Positions 1-8,775 of a DNA stretch of 64,000 nt are shown here, in pieces. The DNA comes from CAVRAW01 sp963716135 (lineage in GTDB: Bacteria; Planctomycetota; Planctomycetia; Pirellulales; JADZDJ01). Each line of letters starts with the position of its first letter. Position 1 is the first letter of the stretch. Below the pieces are notes generated by a model. That model made no database searches, was not told the DNA's origin, and was given only the letters and a program-made list of their open reading frames with translations. Location: contig OY970289.1 of the NCBI GenBank assembly GCA_963716135.1, positions 2,976,001 through 3,040,000 of the forward strand. The letters are read 5' to 3'. Both the position numbers and the translations under genes were made by a program.

Positions 1-626
1 CACGCCAGGCACGCCACCGCCAGCCAGATCCTCCGGCCCGGAATTGACGAAGCCGCCCAATAGCGCAGACTGGCGTACACCGTGGCCAGGTAAAAGAAAC
101 CGACCATCAGTTCCGTTCGCTGAGTGACGTACACCACCGTCTCGGTTTGCAGCGGATGCACGGCCCACAACAGTGCTACGACCAGCGACAGCCCTTCGCT
201 GGCACGATCAAACCGCCCGGCGAAATAATCCAGACATAACGTCCGCCGCACGATGCCCATCAACAGCCACGCCGAAAGCACGTGCACGATCAAGTTGAAC
301 AGGTGGTAGCCGGCGGGATTGAACTGCCCGAAATGATAATTCATCGCCAGCGACAGATTCACCAGCGGCCGGCCGCTCGTGGTCTTTTCCACGGGCGGAT
401 TCAACGGGCCGGGATGCTCCGCATCTCCGATCAGCGGCCAAAGCGCGGTGATCGATCGGTTGTCTTTCACGCTCGCCGAATCGTCGAACACAAACGGCGC
501 GTCCAGCGCCCTCATGTATACAAAGCACGCCGCTCCGGCGACCAGCACAGCGGCCACGACGTCTAAAATCTTTGCCTTGGTCATGGCGCTGGTTCGTTGA
601 ATTTCGATCGTTCGACGCTGGGTCAT
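1..626 (-). CDS. Multi-pass membrane protein of the PMT/TMTC glycosyltransferase type, 3' part missing
   Basis: A minus-strand reading frame runs off the left edge, so only the N-terminal ~208 residues are present. After a hydrophobic segment (AAVLVAGAACFVYM) come FVFDDSATVKDN, a conserved GRPL-N-S motif and AVHPLQTETVVYVTQR. The next gene has the same pattern (FLHDDEKLL, LLFAVHPVNVESVAWISQRK), so the two are paralogues. The layout resembles the first luminal loop and membrane helices of protein O-mannosyltransferase/TMTC-like enzymes, which usually carry TPRs at the C-terminus; that part would lie outside the window. The start at 626 is chosen as the first ATG; a second in-frame ATG lies at 584. 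It follows the paralogue by about 90 bp on the same strand. Glycosyl transfer is inferred, not shown. Confidence 0.6.
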   Translation of the reverse strand, partial: MTQRRTIEIQRTSAMTKAKILDVVAAVLVAGAACFVYMRALDAPFVFDDSASVKDNRSITALWPLIGDAEHPGPLNPPVEKTTSGRPLVNLSLAMNYHFGQFNPAGYHLFNLIVHVLSAWLLMGIVRRTLCLDYFAGRFDRASEGLSLVVALLWAVHPLQTETVVYVTQRTELMVGFFYLATVYASLRYWAASSIPGRRIWLAVACLA

Positions 627-716
627 GGGGTGTTGGCAGATTGTTGAGCAGGCGGCGTCCCTTGGGGAGATTTTGCCCGTGCGCCACGGTATGATTTCAA
701 CCATGTTTCCAATTGT

Positions 717-3068
717 TCAGCCAGTCCCGTTTGCCCCTGCGCGGGCCAGCTCGATTCCTCTTTCAGCCGCCGCGATGGCGTCGCTGGGCCGCTTTAGTTC
801 AGCGTACGCCGCCGCCAGGTTGTTGCTGATCGTGGCGTCATCGGGCGTAAGCCGCAGGGCCTGCAGGTATTGGTCCGCCGCCTCCTGCGGTCGACCTGCG
901 GCCAACAGCGCCGCGCCCATGCCGTTGAAGCCGCCGACGTAATCGGGCTTGATGCGAAGCGTTTGTCGATAGGCGTCCATCGCCTCAGCGAACCGCCTCG
1001 AACGCAGCAGGGCATTTCCCAGATCGTTCCAGACGTCGGCGTTGTCGGCGTCGATTTTCACAGCTTGTTGATAATGGTCAATGGCTTCATTCAAGCGACC
1101 GGAACGTACCAGTGCGTTCGCCAGATTGTAGTGCACGTCCGGCAACTTGGCATCGAGTTCCAGAGCGCGCTGATCTTGCTCAATCGCCTCCGGCAATCGC
1201 CCGACCGCCGCCAGCGCCAATCCCAGATTGCCGTACGCTTCGGCATAGTCGGGCTTCAGCTTGATTGCTTGTTGAAATTGCGGGACGCCCTCGGGCAGTC
1301 GGCCCGTTTTGGTCAATGCCAGCCCCAAGTTGTTGTGTGCTTCCGGAAGTTGTGGATCTAACCGCACTGCCTCCTGAAGGTGTTCCAACGCTTCTTGAAC
1401 CTGCCCCGACCACAACAGCGCGTTTCCCAGATTGTTTTGGGCCAGCGGAATGTCGGACCTTAGTCGCAGTGCCTGCCGATACTGCAGGATCGCCTCGGGA
1501 GTCCTTCCCAATTGTCGCAGTGCATTGCCCAGGTTGACGTGGGCTTCTGAAAAGTCCGTTCTTAGCTGCACAGCGGATTGGAACTCTTCGATCGCCTCCG
1601 GCAATCGTCCTGCGCTTTCCAGCGCACAACCCAAGTTGAAGTGGGCCGCGGCAGACTCAGGCTTAAGCCGCAAAGCCTTTTCAATGTGCGGCATCGCCTC
1701 CTGGGTTCGGCCAGCATGAAGAAGCGACGTGCCCAGATTGTGGTAGGCCATCCAGCAGTCGGGATTATTCGCCACCGTATCTTGATACAAGTCGATGGCA
1801 TTGCCGTACAACCGGCTTTGTTGCCAGGTTAGAAACGTTAGCCCAGCCACCAGCGTCCCGCCCGCTAGCGCTGCCACCCAGCGGAGCGCCCCTTGCGCGG
1901 TCCGATGCCATACGGTCCACGCCGCCGCGACCACGGCTGCCACGGCGATGATCGCGATGTGCTGATAATGGTCTGCCACGAGCGAATACTGCATGAAGCC
2001 CACGTCGGTAAAGCCCAGCACCGGCACGAGCGCCACGCAGAAGAACAGCCAGGCGAACAACAGTGCCCGGCGCCAGTTGATCGTCGGCGATGGAAGTTGC
2101 CGCGCCAACACCACCGATACGCCCAGCGCCGCTGCCAGCGGCAGCCACCATAAAAGCGCCCCCGCCTCGATTTGCCACCGCGGATAGACGAACACCAAAT
2201 CGATCGGCGCCAGCGCCTTGGCGAGGTAGAACCAGACCACTGCCCCCGCGCCAGCCAATCGTTGCGGGAAGCTTACGTCCCGCACGACGACGTCCTGACC
2301 ATGTTTTTGAAACCAAATGTTCACGCCGGTCAATACAATTGCCACCAGGAAAAACGGCGCAGTTCGTATCACGTCCGACGCGCTCATTCGGCGCCGCTGC
2401 CACCAGGCGATCAACAACAGCACCACCGGCAACATTGCCACCGATCCCTTGCTTAGCATGGCCAGCCCAAACGCCGCCAGACTCAACCAATACCATTTCA
2501 GCAGCCCTCGTCCCTCGTCCCTCGTTTCTTGCGTCTCCTCGGCACGCAAATACCACAAGATCGACAGCAAGAAAAACACCATGGCCAACGTGTTTTTGCG
2601 TTGCGAAATCCACGCCACCGACTCCACGTTGACCGGATGAACGGCGAACAAGAGCGCCGCGAGAAATGCGCCCGCAATGGCCAGCTTCCGCAGGATCGCC
2701 CAAATCAGAAACGTGGCCGTCAGGTGCAGCAGCAAGTTGGTGACGTGATAGCCGGCGGGATGGGCGCCCCACAGCCGCCACTCGAGCCAGAAACTCGTGT
2801 TCGTCAGCGGCCAGTAATCCATCGCATTGGTCGTGAACCAGAATTGATACAGGCCGTCGGAAGCGTGGACGAATCGGCTGCCGACGAGAAGCTTCTCGTC
2901 GTCATGCAAAAATTCGCCGTGGATGGCGGGGAAGTAGGCCACAACCGTCGCGGCGACAATTACCGCGGCCCCGGCACAAATCGGCGATCGCCACCATGCC
3001 GTCCGGGAATCAGTCAACGCCCGCGGATGATTGGCAGGCCGCGAAGAAGCTCGTTTGAGTTGCGACAT
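717..3068 (-). CDS. Membrane glycosyltransferase-like protein with ten C-terminal TPRs
   Basis: 783 residues. The N-terminal ~420 residues are hydrophobic with many membrane segments, the first around residues 30-50, and carry FLHDDEKLL and AVHPVNVESVAWISQRK, the pattern of PMT/TMTC-type membrane glycosyltransferases in planctomycetes. From about residue 435 to 775 ten consecutive 34-residue TPRs are readable, each with the A-NLG-AL--GR--EA signature and LKPD-like linkers. TPRs normally bind protein partners, so the likely picture is a membrane enzyme or scaffold with a soluble TPR solenoid. It lies downstream of the kinase on the same strand (22 bp gap) and upstream of a truncated paralogue, so the three may be co-transcribed. 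The substrate is unknown; the membrane half could also be a non-enzymatic relative. Confidence 0.75.
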   Translation of the reverse strand: MSQLKRASSRPANHPRALTDSRTAWWRSPICAGAAVIVAATVVAYFPAIHGEFLHDDEKLLVGSRFVHASDGLYQFWFTTNAMDYWPLTNTSFWLEWRLWGAHPAGYHVTNLLLHLTATFLIWAILRKLAIAGAFLAALLFAVHPVNVESVAWISQRKNTLAMVFFLLSILWYLRAEETQETRDEGRGLLKWYWLSLAAFGLAMLSKGSVAMLPVVLLLIAWWQRRRMSASDVIRTAPFFLVAIVLTGVNIWFQKHGQDVVVRDVSFPQRLAGAGAVVWFYLAKALAPIDLVFVYPRWQIEAGALLWWLPLAAALGVSVVLARQLPSPTINWRRALLFAWLFFCVALVPVLGFTDVGFMQYSLVADHYQHIAIIAVAAVVAAAWTVWHRTAQGALRWVAALAGGTLVAGLTFLTWQQSRLYGNAIDLYQDTVANNPDCWMAYHNLGTSLLHAGRTQEAMPHIEKALRLKPESAAAHFNLGCALESAGRLPEAIEEFQSAVQLRTDFSEAHVNLGNALRQLGRTPEAILQYRQALRLRSDIPLAQNNLGNALLWSGQVQEALEHLQEAVRLDPQLPEAHNNLGLALTKTGRLPEGVPQFQQAIKLKPDYAEAYGNLGLALAAVGRLPEAIEQDQRALELDAKLPDVHYNLANALVRSGRLNEAIDHYQQAVKIDADNADVWNDLGNALLRSRRFAEAMDAYRQTLRIKPDYVGGFNGMGAALLAAGRPQEAADQYLQALRLTPDDATISNNLAAAYAELKRPSDAIAAAERGIELARAGANGTG

Positions 3069-3089
3069 CGCGCTTGAAAAATCGCTCTC

Positions 3090-4586
3090 TTAGCGACCTG
3101 GTTGTGAACCGATCGCTGCCGGCCCAACGGCGCCGTCGGTTACTTCATTGCGCGGCGGCGACGCTGAAGAGGGCGGCTCTTCCGTTGGAGCCGTGGCGCG
3201 AGGTTCCGACCCTTCTCGCGGCTCGGGACGAATCACGCCTTCGCCTTCGACAGCGTTGTGTTTGATTGGCGGCGGGGCCGTGCGATCGCTGCTGCCCCAG
3301 GGCACAAAGTTCATTGCCAAAACCACGACAATCAAAATCGCCAACGGCACCAGCCAAGGTAAGTTGCGCTCCCAAAGCGGCAGCCGCCCGCCGCCGGAGG
3401 GCAACCACGTGATGCCCGCCGGGGTGGTCGTCGACAACCCGTGCTTGGCCGCGAAAGCCAACAAGTCGGCCACCAGTTCATCCGGCGATTGATATCTTCG
3501 TTCGGGAGATTTGGCCAGCATCCGCCACACGATGCGCACCAGGTCGTCCGGCAGGTCGTCGCGGAATTCGCGCGGATCGGGCGGCTCATCCCCTTGATGC
3601 TGCAGCAGCTTTTGCAGCACCGTGCCGTGCGGAAAAGGCGGCCGGCTGGTCAGCATGAAATAAAACGTGCAACCCAACGAATAGATGTCGCTGCGCACGT
3701 CGGTATTGCGCGGGTCGCGTGCCTGCTCCGGCGAGATGTAGTCGAACGTGCCCAGCGTTACGCCGCTGGCCGTCAGGTCATTTCCCCCCGGCTCGACCTG
3801 GTGCAGCCGCGCCAATCCCATGTCCACCAATTTTGCGCGCTGATTGGGCATCACCAACACGTTGGAAGGCTTGATGTCGCGGTGCACCACGTCGCGCCGG
3901 CTGGCGTGCGCCAATGCATCGGCGATTTGCAACGTGTAGCTCACCGCCGCCTCCAGCGACAATGCTCCCTGCCGTTCGACCAGATCGCGAATGTTGATTC
4001 CTTCGATGAACTCGAAGACGATGTAGTTCCAACCCTGATCTTCCCCCACGTAGTACACGCGGCTGATATTTTCGTGATCCAGGCGCGCCGCCGACTGCGC
4101 TTCGTTTTGAAAACGCCGCAGCGTTTCTTCGTCGTTGGCTTGTTCCTGCGAAAGCACTTTGACCGCCACCACGCGGTTGAGCATCGTGTCCATCGCGCGA
4201 AACACGGCCCCCATGCCGCCGCCGCCCACATATTCCAACAACTCGAAATGCCCCAACCGTTGACCTTCGAGCAATTGACCCATGTCGCGCGGCAGCAAAC
4301 CGGCCATCGGGTACTGCGCCAGCGCGGGCGTTTTGGTGATGACCGTCGGTTGCACCTCCAGCCCAGGGTCCGGCGCCGGCAGATTCTTGACGACCGACGA
4401 ACCGGTGCTTGTGCGTGCCGGCCGCGGTGTCGTCGAGGCCGTGCTTCCCGCGGCGCCCAATTTCAATCGACGGCTGGCCGACGACCCGTTCTCCCGCGGT
4501 TCCGAACCGTTGGCAGTCGGCGCCTCTCCGGCGGACCCCGGCGGAGCGGGGCTGGACGTGCGGCGGGTAGATCCGTGATCGGTCAT
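3090..4586 (-). CDS. Membrane-anchored Ser/Thr protein kinase with DMG in place of DFG
   Basis: About 498 residues. A Pro/Ser-rich N-terminal extension precedes a kinase domain: glycine loop YVGGGGMGAVF, ATP lysine in VAVKVL, catalytic HRDIKPSN, metal loop VDMGLAR (DMG instead of DFG), and activation segment GTFDYISPEQ. After the domain comes one transmembrane segment (LVPLAILIVVVLAM) and a short Pro/Glu-rich tail, so the kinase should sit in the cytoplasm tethered by its C-terminus. Start chosen at 4586 (MTDHGSTRR): the 70 codons between an upstream ATG at 4796 and this one look non-coding in character. Pkn2-type kinases are expanded in planctomycetes; the target is unknown. The TPR membrane gene follows after 22 bp. 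Confidence 0.85.
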   Translation of the reverse strand: MTDHGSTRRTSSPAPPGSAGEAPTANGSEPRENGSSASRRLKLGAAGSTASTTPRPARTSTGSSVVKNLPAPDPGLEVQPTVITKTPALAQYPMAGLLPRDMGQLLEGQRLGHFELLEYVGGGGMGAVFRAMDTMLNRVVAVKVLSQEQANDEETLRRFQNEAQSAARLDHENISRVYYVGEDQGWNYIVFEFIEGINIRDLVERQGALSLEAAVSYTLQIADALAHASRRDVVHRDIKPSNVLVMPNQRAKLVDMGLARLHQVEPGGNDLTASGVTLGTFDYISPEQARDPRNTDVRSDIYSLGCTFYFMLTSRPPFPHGTVLQKLLQHQGDEPPDPREFRDDLPDDLVRIVWRMLAKSPERRYQSPDELVADLLAFAAKHGLSTTTPAGITWLPSGGGRLPLWERNLPWLVPLAILIVVVLAMNFVPWGSSDRTAPPPIKHNAVEGEGVIRPEPREGSEPRATAPTEEPPSSASPPRNEVTDGAVGPAAIGSQPGR

Positions 4587-5069
4587 GCGGGTCCAGCGAT
4601 TCGGCCGCCCTCTCGAGCAAAGAAATGGCCCCGACAGATGTGGCCGACAAGGTGAACTCTGGGCGTGGCGGTTCCTTGATTTTAGTCTCGCCGCACGCAC
4701 CCAGACCAGCGCCATTAACCACCAGCTCAGAGTCCTCCAGCGGCGTTGCGAATTGACGGAAAACCACTTTTCCCCCTCCGCCCCTTTGCCCGCCAACCCA
4801 CTTTAACGGTCAGAAAGACCTTGCTGGACAAGACACTTTGGCCAATGGGAAACCGCCCGGTGCCCAATTTTTGTGCAACTCGGTGGCTGCCCGAATCTCA
4901 GGCAACCACGCCAGAATTTTCAGCACCACCTGCGATCAAGACGTAAGTGCTATCAATGAAATGACATCGGCGCTGTGCTTTGACAGCAGCGAATCATTCG
5001 ACAAGCGCGGCCGCCGGGGTCGCGACGAGAACGGATTCCCTAGACCCAACGATGTCCGAGGAGAACGAC
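4587..5069. other. Intergenic region between divergent genes, no gene seen
   Basis: About 480 bp between the kinase (minus) and the ribbon-helix-helix gene (plus). It must hold both promoters. A TTGACA hexamer lies near 4980, but no convincing -10 follows at 16-18 bp. No RNA gene or repeat recognised. Confidence 0.5.
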
Positions 5070-5531
5070 ATGGATCAGAAACCGCAGGAAGTGATTCGGG
5101 TTGCTCAAACCCTATTCCATCAGAACCCCGATTGGGTGACCTTCTTCCGCGAGGTATTAGGCCTCGGGGGGATCGTCCGCCAAATGTACCCCACGGCCCA
5201 AGCCCTTTGTGAATTCGAAAAGACCAACGAATACGGCGAGCTCCAGCAAATGCTGGCAAAGCTCCGTGTCGAAGGCCCGCCGGTCCCCGAAGACAAGGAA
5301 CCCACGCGGGTCATTACCGTCCGGCTACCCAAAAGCCTGCACGAGTTCCTCCAGGTCGAGGCCCACGAGAAATGCACCAGCATGAACCAACTGTGCATCT
5401 CCAAGCTGGTCCAATGGCTCGATAGCGACCTGGCCGCCTCCAAGGGATCGTCCAACTCGGCCCCCGGCTCCAAGCCGGCCCCGCGCCGCCAGCAACAGCA
5501 CGAGGAACCCGCCGCCGTCGGCGGTTTGTAA
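5070..5531 (+). CDS. Ribbon-helix-helix (HicB-like) DNA-binding protein
   Basis: 153 residues from the ATG at 5070, preceded by GAGGAG at a good distance; ATGs further upstream lack such a site. The segment RVITVRLPKSLHEFLQ followed by MNQLCISKLVQWL is the beta-strand/helix/helix pattern of ribbon-helix-helix repressors of the HicB/Arc class, at about residues 75-115. The N-terminal half (TLFHQNPDWVTFFREVLG) is helical and not recognised. The C-terminal tail is rich in Ser/Pro/Gln and probably disordered. No HicA-like toxin is next to it, so it is more likely a stand-alone regulator than half of a toxin-antitoxin pair. It is convergent with the RNase P RNA gene. Confidence 0.65.
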   Translation: MDQKPQEVIRVAQTLFHQNPDWVTFFREVLGLGGIVRQMYPTAQALCEFEKTNEYGELQQMLAKLRVEGPPVPEDKEPTRVITVRLPKSLHEFLQVEAHEKCTSMNQLCISKLVQWLDSDLAASKGSSNSAPGSKPAPRRQQQHEEPAAVGGL

Positions 5532-5583
5532 ATCGAAACCCGACCGAACCGAAGACAAGAAGTCCGCAGCGATGCGCCGATCG

Positions 5584-5614
5584 GTTAGCGCCGGCCGCAC
5601 TGGCCGGCGCTAAC
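5584..5614. repeat. Perfect GTTAGC/GCTAAC hairpin between convergent genes
   Basis: A 13-bp perfect inverted repeat (GTTAGCGCCGGCC and its complement) around a 5-nt loop. It lies between the ribbon-helix-helix gene (plus) and rnpB (minus), where it could stop transcription from both sides. Related hairpins with the same GTTAGC ends occur inside rnpB (5684-5717) and, in degenerate form, at 7223-7240. Confidence 0.7.
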
Positions 5615-5683
5615 ACGACGCAGTTCCATCGAGAATCAGATAATAAAAATGGTTCGAAGCGGACCTATAAGCCGGGTTCTGTA

Positions 5684-5717
5684 GTTAGCACATCGGGCAC
5701 GGATGCCCGGTGCTAAC
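5684..5717. repeat. GTTAGC hairpin occupying the P19 position of RNase P RNA
   Basis: Arms GTTAGCAC/GTGCTAAC continue after a 2-nt bulge into CGGGCA/TGCCCG, closed by a 4-nt loop. It sits between the P18 region and the terminal ACAGAACCCGG of rnpB. The outer arms match the intergenic hairpin at 5584-5614, which suggests a dispersed element settled in a tolerant helix. Confidence 0.7.
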
Positions 5718-5880
5718 CGATGACCATTTTTCTACGACGACGATTGCTCGCCGCCTCTAGCAGCCTACCCGGAAGTTATGCCGGACCGGACCAGTCCGCC
5801 GCGACGGTTTCCCGCCGCGCTACTTCCTGTTTGGCCTTGCTCCCAGTGGGGTTTGCCTAGCCAGATCGGTCGCCCGATCT

Positions 5881-5913
<33 letters not shown>

Positions 5914-5920
5914 GCCGGCA

Positions 5921-6003
5921 AAGCAGTAGGCAGTAGGCGGTATGCAGTCAGCGGGAAAAAATTTCACCGCATGCTGCCGATCGCCTACCGCCTACCGTCT
6001 GCG
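5921..6003. repeat. AGTAGGC word palindrome forming an extended P12 of RNase P RNA
   Basis: Left arm: GCAGTAGGCAGTAGGCGGTA and more; right arm: CGCCTACCGCCTACCGTCTGC. Each arm is a degenerate tandem of a 7-nt word, and the arms are imperfect complements around an A-rich loop near 5955-5965. This is the same architecture as the intergenic word palindromes at 11119, 35950, 46996 and 54880. Confidence 0.65.
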
Positions 6004-6376
6004 TTGGCGGTTTGCTTTCTGTTGCACTTTCCCGAGCCTTGCGGCCGGTGGATGTTATCCACCACTGCGTCCTTTGGAGCCCGGACTTTCCTCCCGCTGA
6101 AGATCTATGTGGCCTGGCCCGCCTTGCGGCGAGCCGTCCCATCTTCAGCCGGCGATCACCCGGTCCGCTTCGAACCAACCCATTCTACGATATCCGACAC
6201 GTCTGGGAACCGATAAGTTCGTCGATCTGCCGCCCGACTTTCATTCGCTTGCGGCCTGCCGATGGGCCGCCCTTCAACTTGCCTTTCGCCGCCGGGCATG
6301 ATTACGATGCAAAAGCGCAGCGAGTCCGAAAAGCAACGGGCCATTCGGACCATTTGCCGGATCAGACACGAACCTT

Positions 6377-7225
6377 ATGCAAGGCAGCTTCTTTGCCCGC
6401 CGCTTCCTCGCTTGGATCTGGGCCACGACGTTTGTGCGAGCATTGTGGGGCTCAAGCTTTCTGCACTTTGCCGCCCTGACAGGTTTGCTGGCTTGGGCCG
6501 GCGCCGCGCGCCAAATTCCCGGCGGCGGCGGCCGCGGCGGCATGCAGCTCGATTTGACTGCGGGCGATGGCTCTCCTTCAGGCCCGTTGAAGTGCGACCT
6601 GGTTGGCGATCCCTACGCCACGCCGCAGATTGCACCTTGGACGAAAACCATCGCGCAACCGCAAGCACCTGTGGCAGCCGCGCCGGAGCTAACCGACATA
6701 CCTTCGCCGCCGGGCGACAAAGATAAGCCGCGCTCAGACGATGAACAAATCAGCGATTCGCATGCTGATCGCCAAACAGCGGCGTCGTCGCCGATCGAAG
6801 TCGCTCCCGATTCCCACGACACTCCCAGCGAACCGTTGCTGGGCCCAAGAGCGCCTCATGCACCGGAAAAACAACCCGACAAGAAAACGGATTCGCAAGT
6901 GCAAATGGCAAGCGCGCAGTCGGCGGCCGCCGGTCACGAACCAAGCGGCACCAGCGGCGGCTTTCCGTCCTACTTTGGCAACATCCCGCCGCGCTATCCC
7001 GAAATTGCCCGTCGCAACGGCTGGGAAGGAACCGTTCTCTTGCACTTGCACGTCGACGTCAAAGGTCGCGTCACCCAGGTCGAGCTAATCAGCAGCAGCG
7101 GCTACCCAGTGCTCGACAACGAAGCAATCGCAGCGCTACAGCATTGGGTTGGATTGCCCGCGACGCGAAACGGAATGCCGGTGGAAACCGATTTCACTAA
7201 GCCTGTCCACTTTGCGCTGCATTAG
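6377..7225 (+). CDS. TonB-family energy transducer-like protein
   Basis: 282 residues. An N-terminal hydrophobic anchor (SFLHFAALTGLLAWAGA, about residues 27-43) is followed by a long Pro/Ala/Asp-rich linker and a C-terminal TonB domain of about 80 residues: PPRYPEIARRNGWEGTVLL, VDVKGRVTQVELISSSGYPV, LDNEAIAALQHW. TonB proteins span the periplasm and transmit proton-motive energy from ExbB/ExbD to outer-membrane receptors. No exbB/exbD is nearby, so it may work with a distant motor or serve another periplasmic function. Its stop codon lies in a hairpin shared with the convergent outer-membrane protein gene. No clear ribosome site precedes the ATG, so the start is less certain. Confidence 0.8.
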   Translation: MQGSFFARRFLAWIWATTFVRALWGSSFLHFAALTGLLAWAGAARQIPGGGGRGGMQLDLTAGDGSPSGPLKCDLVGDPYATPQIAPWTKTIAQPQAPVAAAPELTDIPSPPGDKDKPRSDDEQISDSHADRQTAASSPIEVAPDSHDTPSEPLLGPRAPHAPEKQPDKKTDSQVQMASAQSAAAGHEPSGTSGGFPSYFGNIPPRYPEIARRNGWEGTVLLHLHVDVKGRVTQVELISSSGYPVLDNEAIAALQHWVGLPATRNGMPVETDFTKPVHFALH

Positions 7226-7240
7226 CATTGGCCGGCGCTA
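7223..7240. terminator. Short hairpin carrying the stop codons of both convergent genes
   Basis: TTAGC and GCTAA arms enclose ATTGGCCG-like sequence. The TAG of the TonB-like gene (7223-7225) and the TAG of the minus-strand gene (7238-7240) fall in the two arms. The GGCCGGCGCTAA half matches the hairpin at 5584-5614. A bidirectional terminator role is inferred. Confidence 0.5.
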
Positions 7241-8392
7241 ATTCCCTCGCGTCGAAATCGGCCCGCCCGCGTAGCCCGATACCGGCCCGGCACGGTGGCC
7301 GAACTGGTAGCCCAGCACGATATACATTTGCGCCGCCTCGTTCCGATCGGTGTCGAACAAACCCACCACGTCCAGGAACCATCGATTGCCGATCCGCCAC
7401 TGCACGCTGGGGCCAAGTCTGAAAACCTGGGTTGAATCGTTGCGGTTAATCTTCAACGTATCGCTTTGGTACACCAGTTCCATTCCCGCCATCAGCTTTC
7501 GCTCGATGATCGTCATGCCCACTGCACTTGACAAGCCGAGTTCCGTTTCGCGGTCGTCTTCCACTTCCTGTTCCAGAATGAAGTTGGTGGCATAGAAGAT
7601 TCGGTCCGTCAGGTTGTCGGCCAGCAACAGCTTCAATTCGTACTTGTCGGCCTTGTCTTGCGGGCCGCCGCGCTCGATCCATTCGGCATACAGCGTTGGG
7701 TTCAAGGGAATCACGCCCCAGTCGGCAATGGCCCAACGCAATTCGATTTGCACGCCTTCATGATTGGCCACATTGTCGCCAAACGAATTGGGCTCGATGT
7801 TCCACCGCTCGTACAGATCCAACTGGAATCGCCCCGGCAACCCCATCGCCACTTCTTCCAACATGCGGTATTCCGGCGCTTCGTCGAACGATCCCCATGT
7901 GGGCCGCACCCATTGCTCGAATTCCACCATGCCCGGCGGCAACACGTAAGCACGCGTGGTAGGAAACGGGCGCTGCGTGGTCCATTGCGGCTGCGCGTAG
8001 GGACCAACCAAGGTGCTGTCGCTCCGAATCAAATTGGAATCCCAGCGCAGCCCGGGATTCCCGTAGGCGTCGAAACTTCCGGAAGTGTCTCCTCCGTACG
8101 GCGACAAATTCTGTCCCGACCCGCCGCCAAACGGCGTCGTCCCTCCGTAGGGACTCGCTCCTCCCTGGCCTGCGCCCCCCGACGGAGCCGTGCCCCCCGA
8201 TTGATCGCCATACGGCCGAACTTCCAGTGGAGGCAAGGGCGTAGTTGGCGGCGGTTGCTGCGCCAAGGTGTGAGCAGGCGCCGGCGCGTACTGCGACTGC
8301 TCCAGCAGCGTGAACTGTTGCGCCAACGCGCACTGAAAAGTAATACCAACCAATCCGAGCGATACCGTCAGACGCAGCAGGCAATGCCGCAT
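7238..8392 (-). CDS. Predicted outer-membrane beta-barrel protein, transporter-like
   Basis: 384 residues from the ATG at 8392, chosen because it opens a clean signal peptide (MRHCLLRLTVSLGLVGITFQ, cleavage after CALAQQ); an upstream ATG at 8509 would bury it. A Gly/Gln/Pro-rich linker follows to about residue 125. The rest alternates polar and hydrophobic residues (FQLDLYERWNIEPNS, VQIELRWAIADWGVIPLN, YELKLLLADNLTDRIFYATN) and ends in MYIVLGYQFGHRAG, as expected for an outer-membrane barrel. The pattern resembles the MetA-pathway/phenol-degradation transporter-like barrels common in planctomycetes. Substrate unknown. Convergent with the TonB-like gene. Confidence 0.65.
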   Translation of the reverse strand: MRHCLLRLTVSLGLVGITFQCALAQQFTLLEQSQYAPAPAHTLAQQPPPTTPLPPLEVRPYGDQSGGTAPSGGAGQGGASPYGGTTPFGGGSGQNLSPYGGDTSGSFDAYGNPGLRWDSNLIRSDSTLVGPYAQPQWTTQRPFPTTRAYVLPPGMVEFEQWVRPTWGSFDEAPEYRMLEEVAMGLPGRFQLDLYERWNIEPNSFGDNVANHEGVQIELRWAIADWGVIPLNPTLYAEWIERGGPQDKADKYELKLLLADNLTDRIFYATNFILEQEVEDDRETELGLSSAVGMTIIERKLMAGMELVYQSDTLKINRNDSTQVFRLGPSVQWRIGNRWFLDVVGLFDTDRNEAAQMYIVLGYQFGHRAGPVSGYAGGPISTRGN

Positions 8393-8775
8393 GGGTCGAT
8401 TCCTATTCCGTGAGAACCAAACTCGTTCAGGCGGGCCGCCGATCAACAAACTCCGTTGATCGCCCGGCCACCGGTTTCGCCCTATGCTGCCCGGCTGCAA
8501 GGCCGCCAACTTTCCGCCTTAACGCAGGTGCGTATCTAAAGCAGGATTTATCTGACGCTTCGGATGATTTGAGACTCCGTTGTGAATACTGGCGGCACCA
8601 CCCTTTCCTTCAGCATCCTCGACAAGAATTGACACCAACAAAGTCGAGCTAACCCGCACGGTCCCCGGGTGCGGTGGCATCGCCGCGACGTTTTTGTTCC
8701 AATCGGGTCGCGCGCCGTCGCCGGCAAACTCCAACAACGCCATCAAAAACGTCGATCCGCTGGCTGGAATATTGC
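8393..8775. other. Intergenic region between divergent genes, no gene seen
   Basis: About 380 bp between the barrel gene (minus) and the MFS gene (plus). It should contain both promoters. An in-frame upstream extension of the MFS gene begins at 8674 but its composition looks non-coding. No repeat or RNA recognised. Confidence 0.5.

Noticed and set aside
3441..4655. 404-codon plus-strand frame across the kinase gene
   Set aside because: Antisense shadow of a clear kinase; its composition is His/Arg-rich and has no motif.
5070..5531. HicAB-type toxin-antitoxin system
   Set aside because: The HicB-like protein has no HicA-like partner on either side.
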